A program made the position numbers and the translations under genes. Positions 1 through 9,342 of a stretch of DNA of 64,000 nt are shown piece after piece. Numbering within the stretch: the stretch's first letter is position 1; every line of letters starts with the position of its first letter. Location: contig JABLUY010000164.1 in NCBI GenBank assembly GCA_013306675.1, positions 1 to 64,000 on the forward strand. The letters are read 5' to 3'. Under the pieces are notes generated by a model. The model worked only from the letters and a program-made list of their open reading frames with translations. It was not told the origin of the DNA and made no database searches. This DNA comes from Thraustochytrium sp. TN22. Lineage: Eukaryota > Sar > Bigyra > Thraustochytrida > Thraustochytriidae.

Positions 1-909
1 GCTTTTTGAAATTTGAAAGCGCGCGCGGCGCGGGCCCGCGGCGGCGCGGCGGCCGCGGCGGCGCGCGGGCGGCGCGGGGCGGCGCGCGCGCGGAGGGCTC
101 AGGCTGCCCCGCGCGGCGCGGCGCGGCGCGGATGAGCGAGGCGAGCTGGGACTTGCGTCGCTGAGGGCGCTTGCGTCCTTGCGTCACAGGTCGTCGAGTT
201 CTGGCGAGCTAGCGATGGTTGCGCGCCGACTCCGAGTCCTCGCGCGCCGCGACAGGCGAGGCGAGGCGAGGCGAGGGCGGGGCGAGGCGAGAAGCGGCGC
301 GACGCGTGGCGAGGCGTGGCGCCGCGCCCCAAGCGCAGTCGCGACGGGACGTGACGGAAAGGCCTCTCTCTGTCAGACTGGCTGGGCTGTTGAGTTCACG
401 CTTTGCTTCGTCTCCTCTGAGCACTGTCAGTCTGCCCTGCTGGCTGCAGGCAGGATGGAGATAAATGAATGAGCCTCAGACGCCTCAGACGGCCCGCGAC
501 GCGTCCAGGCCGGTGAGCCGGGCGCACTCGAGCAGGCCCGCGCCCAGGCAGCCAGGCTAAGGCCCGCGCTGGAGCGCCGGCGCTCAGCTCGCGCGAGCTC
601 AGCTCGCGCGCCAACTTGAGAGAAGTTGAAGTCCGGCGCGCAGAATTCTGCACCGCCGAGCGCCTTTCCGCGCGCCGGGCACTGCGCGGGGCCACTGGCT
701 GGGCCCACGCGGGAGCGCGGAGCACACCGGGCGCGGGGACGGGGCGCCAGGTGGGGCGGCGGGGTGGGCGGCGGGGTGGGGCGGCGGCGTGGGCCCCGGC
801 AGCCTGCAGTGTCTCAGTGAGAGCGCGCGGGTGGCGGTGGCGGGCCCGGCGAGCGCGGCGCGGCGCGGCGGAGGCGCGCGCAGACGCAGAGGGACAGCGG
901 CGGCGCGCG
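1..909. other. GC-rich leader region before DIS3, no gene
   Basis: No coding region is supported here. The stretch is dominated by CG-rich low-complexity sequence, including a GGCGA-type pentanucleotide run at about 254-291. Open frames on both strands read as Arg/Ala-rich shadow ORFs with no family resemblance. The frame of the following DIS3 gene stays open back to 616, but that extension begins with TTG and resembles nothing, so it is probably 5' UTR. An AACTTGA motif lies at 613-619; the same motif recurs upstream of other genes in this window. Confidence 0.6.
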
Positions 910-3900
910 ATGTGGCGCGGGGAGGGCGAGGAGGCCGGGTCGCGGCAGCGGTTCTTCCGGCGCACGCGGCGCGGGCGCGTGCAGCAGGTGGTGCGGGAGC
1001 GCTACCTGCGCGACGATGTCGGGTTCGGGACCCTGGCGGGGCGCGGCGACTTGCGCGACGAGGAGGCGCTGAGCGAGGTCATGGGCGATGAGTACAGGCA
1101 CCCGGAGAGCGGCATGCGCCAGCTGCTGGTGCTGGACACCAACGTGGTGCTGCACCAGATGGACCTGCTCGAGGTGGAGGACTGCCCGCCGCTGCAGAAT
1201 GCCGTGCTGCTGGAGACCGTGCTGCAGGAGACGCGCAAGAACAACCTCAGCGTGTACAACCGCCTGGCGCTGCTGCTGCGCGACGACAAGCGGTGCTTCG
1301 TGGCCTTCGCCAACGAGCACCACCGCGACACCTGGCGCGACCAGGACACCGGCGAGACGCCCAACGACTACAACGACCGCCTCATCCGGGAGGCGGCCGC
1401 CTGGTTCAAGCAGCAGATCGAGGCCGAGGGCATCGCGCGCGTCGTGCTGCTCACCAACGACCGCAAGTGCCGCGACCTGGCGCGCAAGGCCGGCCTGCAT
1501 GCGCTTACCGTCCACGCATTCGTAGACTCCGTCAAGAAGGAGCACCCGGGCCTCGTGGACCTGCTGGCTGGCTCGGACGAGGACGATGGTTCCACGGTGG
1601 CCGACGCGGACGGGCTCAGCATGGCCTCGGGTGGCCGCGGCGCGCCCGCTGCCAGGTTTGCCGCGCATTTGCCCGAGCCGGAGATCAACCGCCGCCTCAA
1701 GGCGGGCACCGTGCTGCAGGGCACCTTCCGCCGCAGCGCCTACGCGCACGACGAGGCTTCGGTCATGACCTACGCGGCGGACGGCCGGGCGCAGAAGATT
1801 GTGCTCAAGGGCTTTGCGCACCTGAACCGCGCCGTCGAGGGCGACCGCGTCGCGGTCGTGCGGCTCTCCTCGGCCGAGGCCAAGGAGGCCGCCTCGGGCG
1901 CCGATAGCCTCAGTGCCGCCCCGAAGGACGCCAGTGGCAACGACAACGACGACAACGACGACGCGGACGCTGCGCAGGCCGGCCTTGCAGACGAGACCGC
2001 GGAGGACCCGGCCGAGGCCAGCATGGTGGGCACGAGGCTGCCCACCAAGGAGGCGGCCACGGGCAAGGATGGTGAGGACGCGCCAGCCACTGTGTACGGC
2101 AAGGTCGTTGGCATCATCAAGCGCAACTGGCGCCAGTACTGCGCATCCGTGGACGAGCGCGATGCGACGCGCGTGGTCAAGGGCGCCCACGTGCTGGTGG
2201 TGCCCGTCGACCCCAAGCTACCCAAGATCCGCATCCGCACGCGGCAGCTGGACGCCATCAAGGACAAGCGCATCCTGGTCAGCATCGACGCATGGGACCG
2301 CTTCTCTATGTTCCCGGACGGCCACTTCGTCAAGGTGATCGGCGAAATCGGCGACCGCCAGACCGAGACGGCTGTGCTACTGCACGAGCACGACATCCCG
2401 ACGCTCGAGTTCTCGCGCAAGGTGATGAAGTGCCTGCCGCGCGAGGGTGCCGACTGGAAGGTGACCCCGGAGAACTCCAAGGGCCGCACCGACCTGCGCC
2501 ACCTGCCCGTGTGCAGTATTGACCCGCCCGGTTGCAAGGACATCGATGACGCGCTGCACGTGCGCACGCTGGAGAACGGCAACATCGAGGTCGGCGTGCA
2601 CATCGCCGACGTCACGCACTTTGTGCGCCACGACGCCGAGATCGACAAGGAGGCTGCCAACCGCGGCACGTCCACCTATCTTGTGGAGCGCCGCCTCGAC
2701 ATGCTGCCCGGCCTGCTCACCACCGACATTTGCTCGCTGCGCGGAGGCGTGGATCGCTTCGCCTTCTCTGTCATTTGGGAGCTTACGCCGCCGCGCGACC
2801 CGGCCACGGACGGCCCAGACAAGAAGCGCCGCAAGCTGGCCGAGGGCGGCGACAGCGACAACGTGGCCATGGAGGAGGACGCAGGCGAGGACGATGCCAA
2901 GGGGGACGGCGAGCCAAAGGATGGCCGCGGCCTGCGCGAGGTCTCCGTGCGCTTCTGCAAGAGCATCATTCACTCCAAGGCGGCGCTCAGCTACGGCGAG
3001 GCGCAGGCCTGGCTGGACGACTCGAACGCCTCGGGCGCGCTCCCGGACAGCGTGCGCATGCTCAACCGCGTGGCGCGTGTGCTGCGCCAGCGCCGTATCG
3101 ACGCCGGTGCGCTCACGCTCGCCTCTCAGGAGGTCCGCTTCAAGCTTGACAACGACTCGCACGATCCCACCGATGTAGAAATGTACCAGCAGAAGGAGGC
3201 CAACCAGCTCGTCGAGGAGTTCATGCTGCTGGCTAACATCACCGTCGCCAAGCGCATCGTTGAGCGCTACCCGCGCTGCTCCATGCTGCGCCGCCACCCA
3301 AGCCCGTCCAAGGAGATGTTCGACGAGCTACTGCGCGCCGCCAAGATCCACGGCGTGTCCCTGCGCGTTGACACCTCGCGCGAGCTTGCCGACTCGCTCG
3401 ACCGCGCCGTACGCCCGGGCAAGCCCTTCTTCAACAAGCTTTTCCGCATCCTCACCACGCGCTGCATGATGCAGGCCGTCTACTTCATCTCCGGCGACTT
3501 TTCGCCCTCCGAGTACCGCCACTACGGCCTCGCCTCCCCCATCTACACGCACTTCACTTCACCCATCCGCCGCTATGCCGACGTTGTTGTGCATCGCCTG
3601 CTGGCGGCTGCCGAGGGCATCGACCCGCTACCGCTGGCCTACGAGACCAAGGACTCCATGAAGGAGCTCTGCGACAACCTCAACAAGCGCCACCTCAACG
3701 CGCAGCTCGCCGGCCGCGCCTCCATCGCCCTGCACACGGTCGTTTTCTTCCGTGGTCGCACCACCATCGCCACAGCCATGGTCTCCCGCGTTCGCGAGCG
3801 CGGCATCGTCGTCGTTGTGCCCGAGTACGGTATCGAGGGCAAGATCGCGCTGGCGCGCACCGACGCGGAGGCGCGCCAGGCCTTCGACTACGACGCCGAC

Positions 3901-4167
3901 CAGATGCTTCTGCGCCACAAGGCGACCGGCCACCGCATCCAGATCTTTGACGAGGTCAAAGTCAAGCTCTACGTGCACCGCTCCGTCGCCTACCGTGAGT
4001 CGCTCATTGTCGCGCTCGTCGACCCACCCATCCCTTCGCTGGAGCCTGCGCCGCGCCCCGGCGCTGCAGCGCTCGCCGACGCCTCGAGCGCCAACGCCCA
4101 GGCCTCTGCACCAAAGCGCGACCAGAACAACAACAACAACAACAACAGAAAGAAGAAGAAGAAGTAG
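910..4167 (+). CDS. DIS3: DIS3/RRP44, catalytic subunit of the RNA exosome
   Basis: The 1085-residue product is the RNase II/R-family 3'-5' exoribonuclease and PIN endonuclease of the nuclear and cytoplasmic exosome. The start at 910 is chosen because family similarity begins at about residue 14 (FFRRTRRGRVQQVVRERYLR, as in animal DIS3). The PIN domain covers about residues 68-200, with LVLDTNVV near 74-81 and the TNDRKCRDL block near 182. Cold-shock-type OB regions follow. The RNB domain has the catalytic DPPGCKDIDDAL at about 538-549, and an S1-like end begins near 950. The PIN domain makes this DIS3 or DIS3L1 rather than DIS3L2. Oddities are an acidic insert with a KKRRK basic patch in the RNB domain at about 628-676, an Asp/Asn-rich linker near 340, and a tail of seven Asn followed by basic residues. 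No intron was seen. Confidence 0.95.
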   Translation: MWRGEGEEAGSRQRFFRRTRRGRVQQVVRERYLRDDVGFGTLAGRGDLRDEEALSEVMGDEYRHPESGMRQLLVLDTNVVLHQMDLLEVEDCPPLQNAVLLETVLQETRKNNLSVYNRLALLLRDDKRCFVAFANEHHRDTWRDQDTGETPNDYNDRLIREAAAWFKQQIEAEGIARVVLLTNDRKCRDLARKAGLHALTVHAFVDSVKKEHPGLVDLLAGSDEDDGSTVADADGLSMASGGRGAPAARFAAHLPEPEINRRLKAGTVLQGTFRRSAYAHDEASVMTYAADGRAQKIVLKGFAHLNRAVEGDRVAVVRLSSAEAKEAASGADSLSAAPKDASGNDNDDNDDADAAQAGLADETAEDPAEASMVGTRLPTKEAATGKDGEDAPATVYGKVVGIIKRNWRQYCASVDERDATRVVKGAHVLVVPVDPKLPKIRIRTRQLDAIKDKRILVSIDAWDRFSMFPDGHFVKVIGEIGDRQTETAVLLHEHDIPTLEFSRKVMKCLPREGADWKVTPENSKGRTDLRHLPVCSIDPPGCKDIDDALHVRTLENGNIEVGVHIADVTHFVRHDAEIDKEAANRGTSTYLVERRLDMLPGLLTTDICSLRGGVDRFAFSVIWELTPPRDPATDGPDKKRRKLAEGGDSDNVAMEEDAGEDDAKGDGEPKDGRGLREVSVRFCKSIIHSKAALSYGEAQAWLDDSNASGALPDSVRMLNRVARVLRQRRIDAGALTLASQEVRFKLDNDSHDPTDVEMYQQKEANQLVEEFMLLANITVAKRIVERYPRCSMLRRHPSPSKEMFDELLRAAKIHGVSLRVDTSRELADSLDRAVRPGKPFFNKLFRILTTRCMMQAVYFISGDFSPSEYRHYGLASPIYTHFTSPIRRYADVVVHRLLAAAEGIDPLPLAYETKDSMKELCDNLNKRHLNAQLAGRASIALHTVVFFRGRTTIATAMVSRVRERGIVVVVPEYGIEGKIALARTDAEARQAFDYDADQMLLRHKATGHRIQIFDEVKVKLYVHRSVAYRESLIVALVDPPIPSLEPAPRPGAAALADASSANAQASAPKRDQNNNNNNNRKKKKK

Positions 4168-5088
4168 ATGGAGTTGTAGACCAAGCCAGCTCAGCATCAG
4201 TAAGATATCGTTTCACGTGTCGTCAAGAAGCCGCCGCCAAAGGCATCGCAAGAACCGCGGCGGTGCTTCGGGCCAGCATGGCGGAGTGGTTCGGGCAAGG
4301 ATTGCGGCGGTCATCGGGGCAACAGTGTTCCGGACGAGAAAGACGGCGGAACTGATCCTGATCATAGCGACGACTTGTTCTCGTCGTCGTCTTCGTCCTC
4401 CTCGTCGTCGTCGTCTCCGTGCCATTCGCCACCTCCTACATTCCACCCTCCGCGCTCGGGGTGGTTCCCATGGATATGGTCCTGGCGATGGAGCCTGGCG
4501 AGCCCTCCGCCGCCTCCGCCCGAGCGACGCCCAAGCTGGCGATTTCCACGTTTTCCCACGAGCACAGGCAAGAAGTGGCAATCCCAGAGTCCTACTTCCA
4601 TGGCCGTCATTCCTGGGCCGGAGAGCATCCATGACCAGCGCTCGCCGGACCCTCCGCCGCCTCTACAGTCTTACTAATAGTTGCATGAACGTCATGCCTG
4701 GCCCGGGTGGCTGCACTTCGTGGCCTTCGAGAGGTTGCAGGAAGCGCGTTGGTGAACGTGGTCGCAGTGTGCATGGACCCGTGCGCTCGTTGCGAAGAGC
4801 AGAGTATTCGTGGCGGCAAGCTTCCAACTCGGGAGGAGTGTGATCGCCACTGATGCACCCTGCATCGCCAGCCAGGCGAGATGATGGAGGACGGCCGCTG
4901 CACGAGGTGCCTCGAAGGCGTGTGCAGGCTTCACGACGACTTGCAAGCGATTACGATCTGCAATTGGCGCTTCGCGACGTGGTGCCAGCCGTCAGGACAG
5001 AACGATACGGCTTCTCAACTCGGAGCGATCAAGGTCTTCGTTCTTTACTGCTGCAGTGTAGGATACATGGATGATGGGGCGCGTTAGA
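4168..5088. other. Intergenic, 3' of DIS3 and 3' of the 5.1 kb gene
   Basis: This 920 bp stretch lies between the 3' ends of two convergent genes. It holds a TCG/TCC run around 4377-4420 that produces serine-rich or Asp/Glu-rich shadow ORFs. I see no domain, splice pattern or RNA gene. Confidence 0.5.
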
Positions 5089-6156
5089 TTACGGGGCAGC
5101 CAGGCGCTGCTCGAGCTCTTGGCGGCGGCGGTCGGCGTGGGCTGCAAAGGCAGGGACCGAGAGCTGTTGCTCGATGTCCGACACGCGGTTGAAGGTGAGG
5201 GCCGCGCCGAGGCGCGTGAGTTCGCTGACACCCTGCATGGTGAGCTGCAGCGAGTCGCGGAAGCTCGTCCTGGACCTCTCTTGCGTCTGCCGATGCGTGG
5301 CTGCCAAGTTGCGGCCCCTGGCGAGCTGCTGTGCGTACGCGGCGTCGAGCTTGAGGCGGAGGTAGTGGCGGCGGCAGATCATGTGGATACTGCGCACCAT
5401 GTCCGTGACGGCCCCGCGCGGCACGAGGCTGGCGTGGCGCCCGAGCGAGCAGGTCCCGTCCGCCAGGAGACGAAAGCCACTGTATCCGGTGATGTAGTTC
5501 TTGTGGCGCGAGTCCATCTTGGTGGGGTCCGCAGCGGCGGCGAGCGCCCCTGCCTTCAAGCAGACGAGCCAGACCTTGCGGGCGAACAGGTCGAGCTCGT
5601 TGGACCTCAGGACGCCGAGCATACACACGAAGGCCATGCACCACGGGGTGGAGAGCTCCTCTAGCGGAGCCAGCGCCTTGCGCTTTCCCGTGGCAGGGTC
5701 TTCCTGTCGAGGGATGGGCACAGCGTCCTTGTGCTTGCGCGAGTCCTGCGCCAACGTGGTGGAGGAGATCTTCTCCGGAGCGTCCCGGAAGCTCAGCACG
5801 ACGCTCTCGCCGGCGCGCATCTCATCCACTTTCGAAACGTAGCCCTTGTACTGCTCGACGGAGTGGACCAGCCGTTCGACGTAGTCGCGCGCGAGGGAGA
5901 CGGCGTTGTTGGACCGGTGGCTGGCGATGCGGACGTTGAGATCCGCCAGCTCCTCGGGCGCCTCCACCTGGTTCTCCAGGTAGTTCAGGGTTTCGTGCAG
6001 CGCGTTGTCCACCTCATCGTAGTTGGCGGTCATGGCCTCCATGTCGCCGGCCACGGTCGTCACCGTGCTGCCCAAGGCCCCGCGCGCCGCGACCATGCGC
6101 GACTCCATGTCGCCCTGCGCCGCGGTGCTCACCTCGCTCGGGGCCGCGTCGTGCAT
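5089..6156 (-). CDS. Unknown 355-residue protein
   Basis: I do not recognise this protein. The ATG at 6156-6154 gives MHDAAPSEV. The frame stays open much further upstream, but there it overlaps the divergent gene at 6700 and looks random, so the short start is preferred. The N-terminal third (about 15-110) is helix-friendly and low in proline, ending in a stretch with YVERLVHSVEQYKGYV, so a short coiled coil is possible. The middle has SLGRHASLVPRGAV and RRHYLRLKLDAAYAQQLA, and the C terminus is Arg/Glu-rich. No signal peptide or membrane segment is visible. It shares a 543 bp divergent promoter region with the J-like gene at 6700. Confidence 0.6.
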   Translation of the reverse strand: MHDAAPSEVSTAAQGDMESRMVAARGALGSTVTTVAGDMEAMTANYDEVDNALHETLNYLENQVEAPEELADLNVRIASHRSNNAVSLARDYVERLVHSVEQYKGYVSKVDEMRAGESVVLSFRDAPEKISSTTLAQDSRKHKDAVPIPRQEDPATGKRKALAPLEELSTPWCMAFVCMLGVLRSNELDLFARKVWLVCLKAGALAAAADPTKMDSRHKNYITGYSGFRLLADGTCSLGRHASLVPRGAVTDMVRSIHMICRRHYLRLKLDAAYAQQLARGRNLAATHRQTQERSRTSFRDSLQLTMQGVSELTRLGAALTFNRVSDIEQQLSVPAFAAHADRRRQELEQRLAAP

Positions 6157-6699
6157 CGTAGGCTCTGGTTGCAGGCGAAGTTGCGGGTTTGCCGCCGCGC
6201 GCCGCCGCCACCGCCCGCCTCCGCGCTTCCCCTGCCAGCGGAGTCTGCCGTCTGGCCGTCTGCCCAGACCGTCTGGCGGGAGCCCCGCAGGACCCAGCGG
6301 TGCCCGCAATGCGAACGCGGGAGCGCGACGAGATCGCCGCCGAGCGCCCCGAGAGCGCCCGAGAACGGCCAACTTGAAGAGCATCGGCGAGCATTGCGAG
6401 CGTCTGTACGAAGCTCTCGCTTGCGGGGCCGCCGAGGCCAGCAGGCGGCTGGCGGCGGCTGCGATCCCGCTACGATCCCGCCGCGAGCCGCCGCGACGCC
6501 GCCGCTCCCGCGGGCACAACGACAGCAGACAGTCCTGGAAGACGGCAGACGGCCGCGATCCAAGTCCGAGTCCAGGCAGACGCGACGGCGGGCAGGGGCG
6601 GCGGCGGCGGCGGCGGCAGCAAACCCGCAACCCAAGGCGAGCGAAAGCCGAGAGACCGAGCAGCGGCAACTGACTGGACTGTGAGCGCGCGCGCACGAG
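6157..6699. promoter_or_regulatory. Divergent intergenic region
   Basis: This lies between the start codons of two divergently transcribed genes and presumably contains both promoters. It is CG-rich with a GGCGGC run at about 6598-6620 and carries AACTTGA at 6371-6377. No TATA-like element stands out. Confidence 0.4.
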
Positions 6700-7749
6700 A
6701 TGGCGAGTACGCTGCAGACGAGGGCGGCGGGCGACGAGGCGGGCCCCGCGCTGCGGGTCCTCCCGTCGCTCAAGGCTGCCTTTTTGAAGGACCTCCTGGG
6801 CATTTTGGTGGAGCAGGTCTGCACGGCGCAGAAGCTGGGGACGCTCGAGCGGCTGGGCGACCGCATCGACAAGTGTCTCGCCGCCACGAACAAGAGCGCG
6901 TTCAAAAAGCGACTTTTCCTCATCATGCATCCGGATAAGCAGCCGCAGCACCCGCAGCACAGCAAGGGGTGCGCCAAGGACGCTGGTGAGAGCTACGATG
7001 CCCTGCGGGAGCGGCTGGACAAGTTCGATGGTGAGGAGGCCTGGGTTAGCGCGATCAAGGACGCGAAGGACTACCTCCGGGAATTGCGCTACATGGTGAA
7101 GACGTTCCAAAGGTGCTCCTGCAACAAGGTCGATGCTATGAGTGTCTCCACCTCGACCCAAGGCGCGCCGCCGACGCGAGGCGCGCCGCCGACCCCAGGC
7201 GCGCCACCGACCCCGGGCGCGCCGCCGACCTCAGGCAGGGGTAGCCAGGAGGAGTCTCCGTTGGTGCTCGGCAGCCCGGACTCGCACATGCCCAGTTTTC
7301 CTCGGAGCGCTGCAAGCTCGCATCAGGCCCGGCAGTCCCGCAAGAGGCGCCGCACGAGTCCGCCCTCCTCCGATCTGAAGCCCGACGAGCATGAGCTCCT
7401 CGCCCGCAAGCTTCGCTCCGAGCTCAAGTCCGCGCTGGCGCAATTCCGAGACGAGCGAGTACAAGTCGGTCAGCGCCGGCCGAAAGGTAGGACCCCATTC
7501 ATGATCGTGACGCAGGGAAGGATGCACGTCAAGCAAACGAATCTGAAGGAGGACGCTGGACCTACTATTAAGAGGGTGTACCAAGAGGTCTGCACCGAGC
7601 ACAACAGAAGACTCGCAGTGGGGTCTGAGGGCAATGAGCTGCGCCGCGGCCCAGATTCTTCGGCAATGCAGGGGGCTCCTCCATCCAGCAATCAAGCCAT
7701 GGTCCGGGCCTTTTTCAAGCAGAAATTCTCCTGGACCAACGGGTTTTAG
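6700..7749 (+). CDS. Unknown protein with a J-domain-like HPD segment
   Basis: This 349-residue protein has one recognisable stretch. Residues about 65-105 read AFKKRLFLIMHPDKQPQH followed by AKDAGESYDALRERLDKF. This looks like helix II, the HPD loop (H77-P78-D79) and helix III of a J domain, with the preceding leucine-rich helix in the place of helix I. If functional it would stimulate an Hsp70. A short GAPPTP tandem repeat (four units, about 154-178) leads into a Ser/Arg-rich region with a RKRRR basic patch, and the C-terminal 130 residues match nothing I know. The ATG at 6700 is the first in frame. Its stop lies 30 bp from the convergent stop of the oxidase-like gene. Confidence 0.65.
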   Translation: MASTLQTRAAGDEAGPALRVLPSLKAAFLKDLLGILVEQVCTAQKLGTLERLGDRIDKCLAATNKSAFKKRLFLIMHPDKQPQHPQHSKGCAKDAGESYDALRERLDKFDGEEAWVSAIKDAKDYLRELRYMVKTFQRCSCNKVDAMSVSTSTQGAPPTRGAPPTPGAPPTPGAPPTSGRGSQEESPLVLGSPDSHMPSFPRSAASSHQARQSRKRRRTSPPSSDLKPDEHELLARKLRSELKSALAQFRDERVQVGQRRPKGRTPFMIVTQGRMHVKQTNLKEDAGPTIKRVYQEVCTEHNRRLAVGSEGNELRRGPDSSAMQGAPPSSNQAMVRAFFKQKFSWTNGF

Positions 7750-7779
7750 TTCCTCGTTCTGATCGAGAAGAATCTCTCA

Positions 7780-9342
7780 TCATTTTCTCGCCGCTGTCTT
7801 TTCAAAGTGCTTGTCGCAGACGGCGTTGGCCAGCGCATAGACCAGCCTGTAGTTCTCATTCCACAGCCGGAAGCGCTCACCGCGCGACGCAGCGGACAGC
7901 ACGCGGCCCAGCCGCAAACAGAGCCTGAGCTCCGCCTGTTCTGCGGCCGATCCGAGCAGCAGCTGTACGCCCGCGCCGGCCACCGTCACGTGGCGGAACC
8001 GCTTCAGTGAGTCGCGGGCCAGCTTTTGCATAAGAATGCGGTTGTCGCCCTCCACGAGCCGCATGGCCTGGATAAATGCCTGGTGCTGCATGCCGGATCG
8101 CGCCAGGAGCGCATAGGATCCAATCTCCCGCTTCAGCCGGTCCGTGAGGTCCAGCGCCACGTCCGAACACCGGACCTTGGCCACCGTGACGGCCTCGGCC
8201 AAGTCCTCGTCCGGCTCGCCGGCGTCCCGGAGCGCGTCGCACAGTCTAGCCTGCGTTGCGTCCAGGTACCGCGTCAGCGTGGCGAGCTCCTCGTCGGCCT
8301 CGGCGAAGAGCGCCGCGATGTGCGGCACCTCTATCAGCGCCGGCCGAGTCATGCCTTGCGGGGCCCACACGAGGCGCGATTCCGCGTGCTCTCGGGCCCG
8401 GGCGAAGAGCAGGTGCGCCATCTGCACCGAGGACCGCGCCATGATGAGGCGCCCGGTGACGAGCCGCTGGAAGATCTGTTCGACGCCCATTTTGCGATCG
8501 GTCGTCTGCACGTAATGGTCGTCCCGGACGTCGGCGAAGCGATTGAGGAGCGCCGACTTGTCGAGCCAGACGTCCTTGAACAGGATGAAGCCGTTGTCAA
8601 GGTCGCGCGCGATGTGCTTTTCGCCGACACTCTCAACGCGCACGCCAGGCACGAGACCGCCCCTGGCCCCGTTGCGCAGGGTAACGAGGAAGACGTGCGG
8701 CCCGTGCGACTCGCCCTTCACGACGAGATCGGCCATCACGCAGGCGCTCGGCGCCGTAAGCGCCTGGCCGATCCAGAACTTGGCCGCATCCTCGTCTGGC
8801 GTGGACAGCATGAACTGCTGGCGCTCCGGATGCCAGGTCGCCGTGGTGCGCACCACCATGCCGCTCGCGGCGGCGCCGCCGCCGTATTCAGTCATGGCAA
8901 AGCTGCCGAAGACTCCGCGTCTCTGGTACTCGTCGAGCAGGGCAACCTGCTCCGGCCCGCCCAGCGAGAGGATGGACCCGGCCCACAGGTTGAAGGTGAC
9001 CGTGAACGCGATGCTCAACCCCTTCTCGCCTGCCTCATCGGCGAAGAGCTCCTCGGTTCCGATGGCATGCGCCGCGAAGAAGCGCTCCGGGCGGTCAAAG
9101 ATGTCCTGGAAGCGCAGTAGGCGGCGGCGGATGAGCGCCGAGAGGCTGGCGCATCGCTCCTCGACCGTCGCGCAGTCCCTGATTTCGCGCACAGCGTCGG
9201 TGAAGGCGGCCTCCCAGTCCTGCTCGGAGGCAAAGTTCTGCGAGTCCTCGGGCCCCACGGCGTCCTGATCTTTCTTCCTCGCGCGGCCGTGGCGTTGATG
9301 GGCTCGCCACGAGCCGAGCGACTTCGTCCATGCCCTGCGCAT
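7780..9342 (-). CDS. Acyl-CoA oxidase/dehydrogenase-like flavoenzyme, shortened
   Basis: The 520-residue product resembles peroxisomal acyl-CoA oxidases, which oxidise fatty acyl-CoA with FAD and O2. The flavin and substrate region has FGSFAMTEYGGGAAASG followed by a TTATWH block and KFWIGQA. The conserved EGDN motif carrying the likely catalytic glutamate is present (E431 in VEGDNRILMQKLARD). The usual oxidase is about 650-700 residues, and the second C-terminal helical domain is largely missing here. There is no PTS1 (ends AARK), so peroxisomal location is not shown. The GGHG-type loop before the EGDN is replaced by SGMQHQAF. An acyl-CoA dehydrogenase-like role is the alternative. Confidence 0.8.
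   Translation of the reverse strand: MRRAWTKSLGSWRAHQRHGRARKKDQDAVGPEDSQNFASEQDWEAAFTDAVREIRDCATVEERCASLSALIRRRLLRFQDIFDRPERFFAAHAIGTEELFADEAGEKGLSIAFTVTFNLWAGSILSLGGPEQVALLDEYQRRGVFGSFAMTEYGGGAAASGMVVRTTATWHPERQQFMLSTPDEDAAKFWIGQALTAPSACVMADLVVKGESHGPHVFLVTLRNGARGGLVPGVRVESVGEKHIARDLDNGFILFKDVWLDKSALLNRFADVRDDHYVQTTDRKMGVEQIFQRLVTGRLIMARSSVQMAHLLFARAREHAESRLVWAPQGMTRPALIEVPHIAALFAEADEELATLTRYLDATQARLCDALRDAGEPDEDLAEAVTVAKVRCSDVALDLTDRLKREIGSYALLARSGMQHQAFIQAMRLVEGDNRILMQKLARDSLKRFRHVTVAGAGVQLLLGSAAEQAELRLCLRLGRVLSAASRGERFRLWNENYRLVYALANAVCDKHFEKTAARK

Noticed and set aside
814-2190. 458-codon antisense frame over the DIS3 N terminus
   Set aside because: Composition shadow; the sense strand carries the conserved PIN domain.
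4375-4677. Serine-rich ORF after DIS3
   Set aside because: It is produced by a TCG/TCC simple repeat; the other frames give equally long Asp/Glu or Arg runs.
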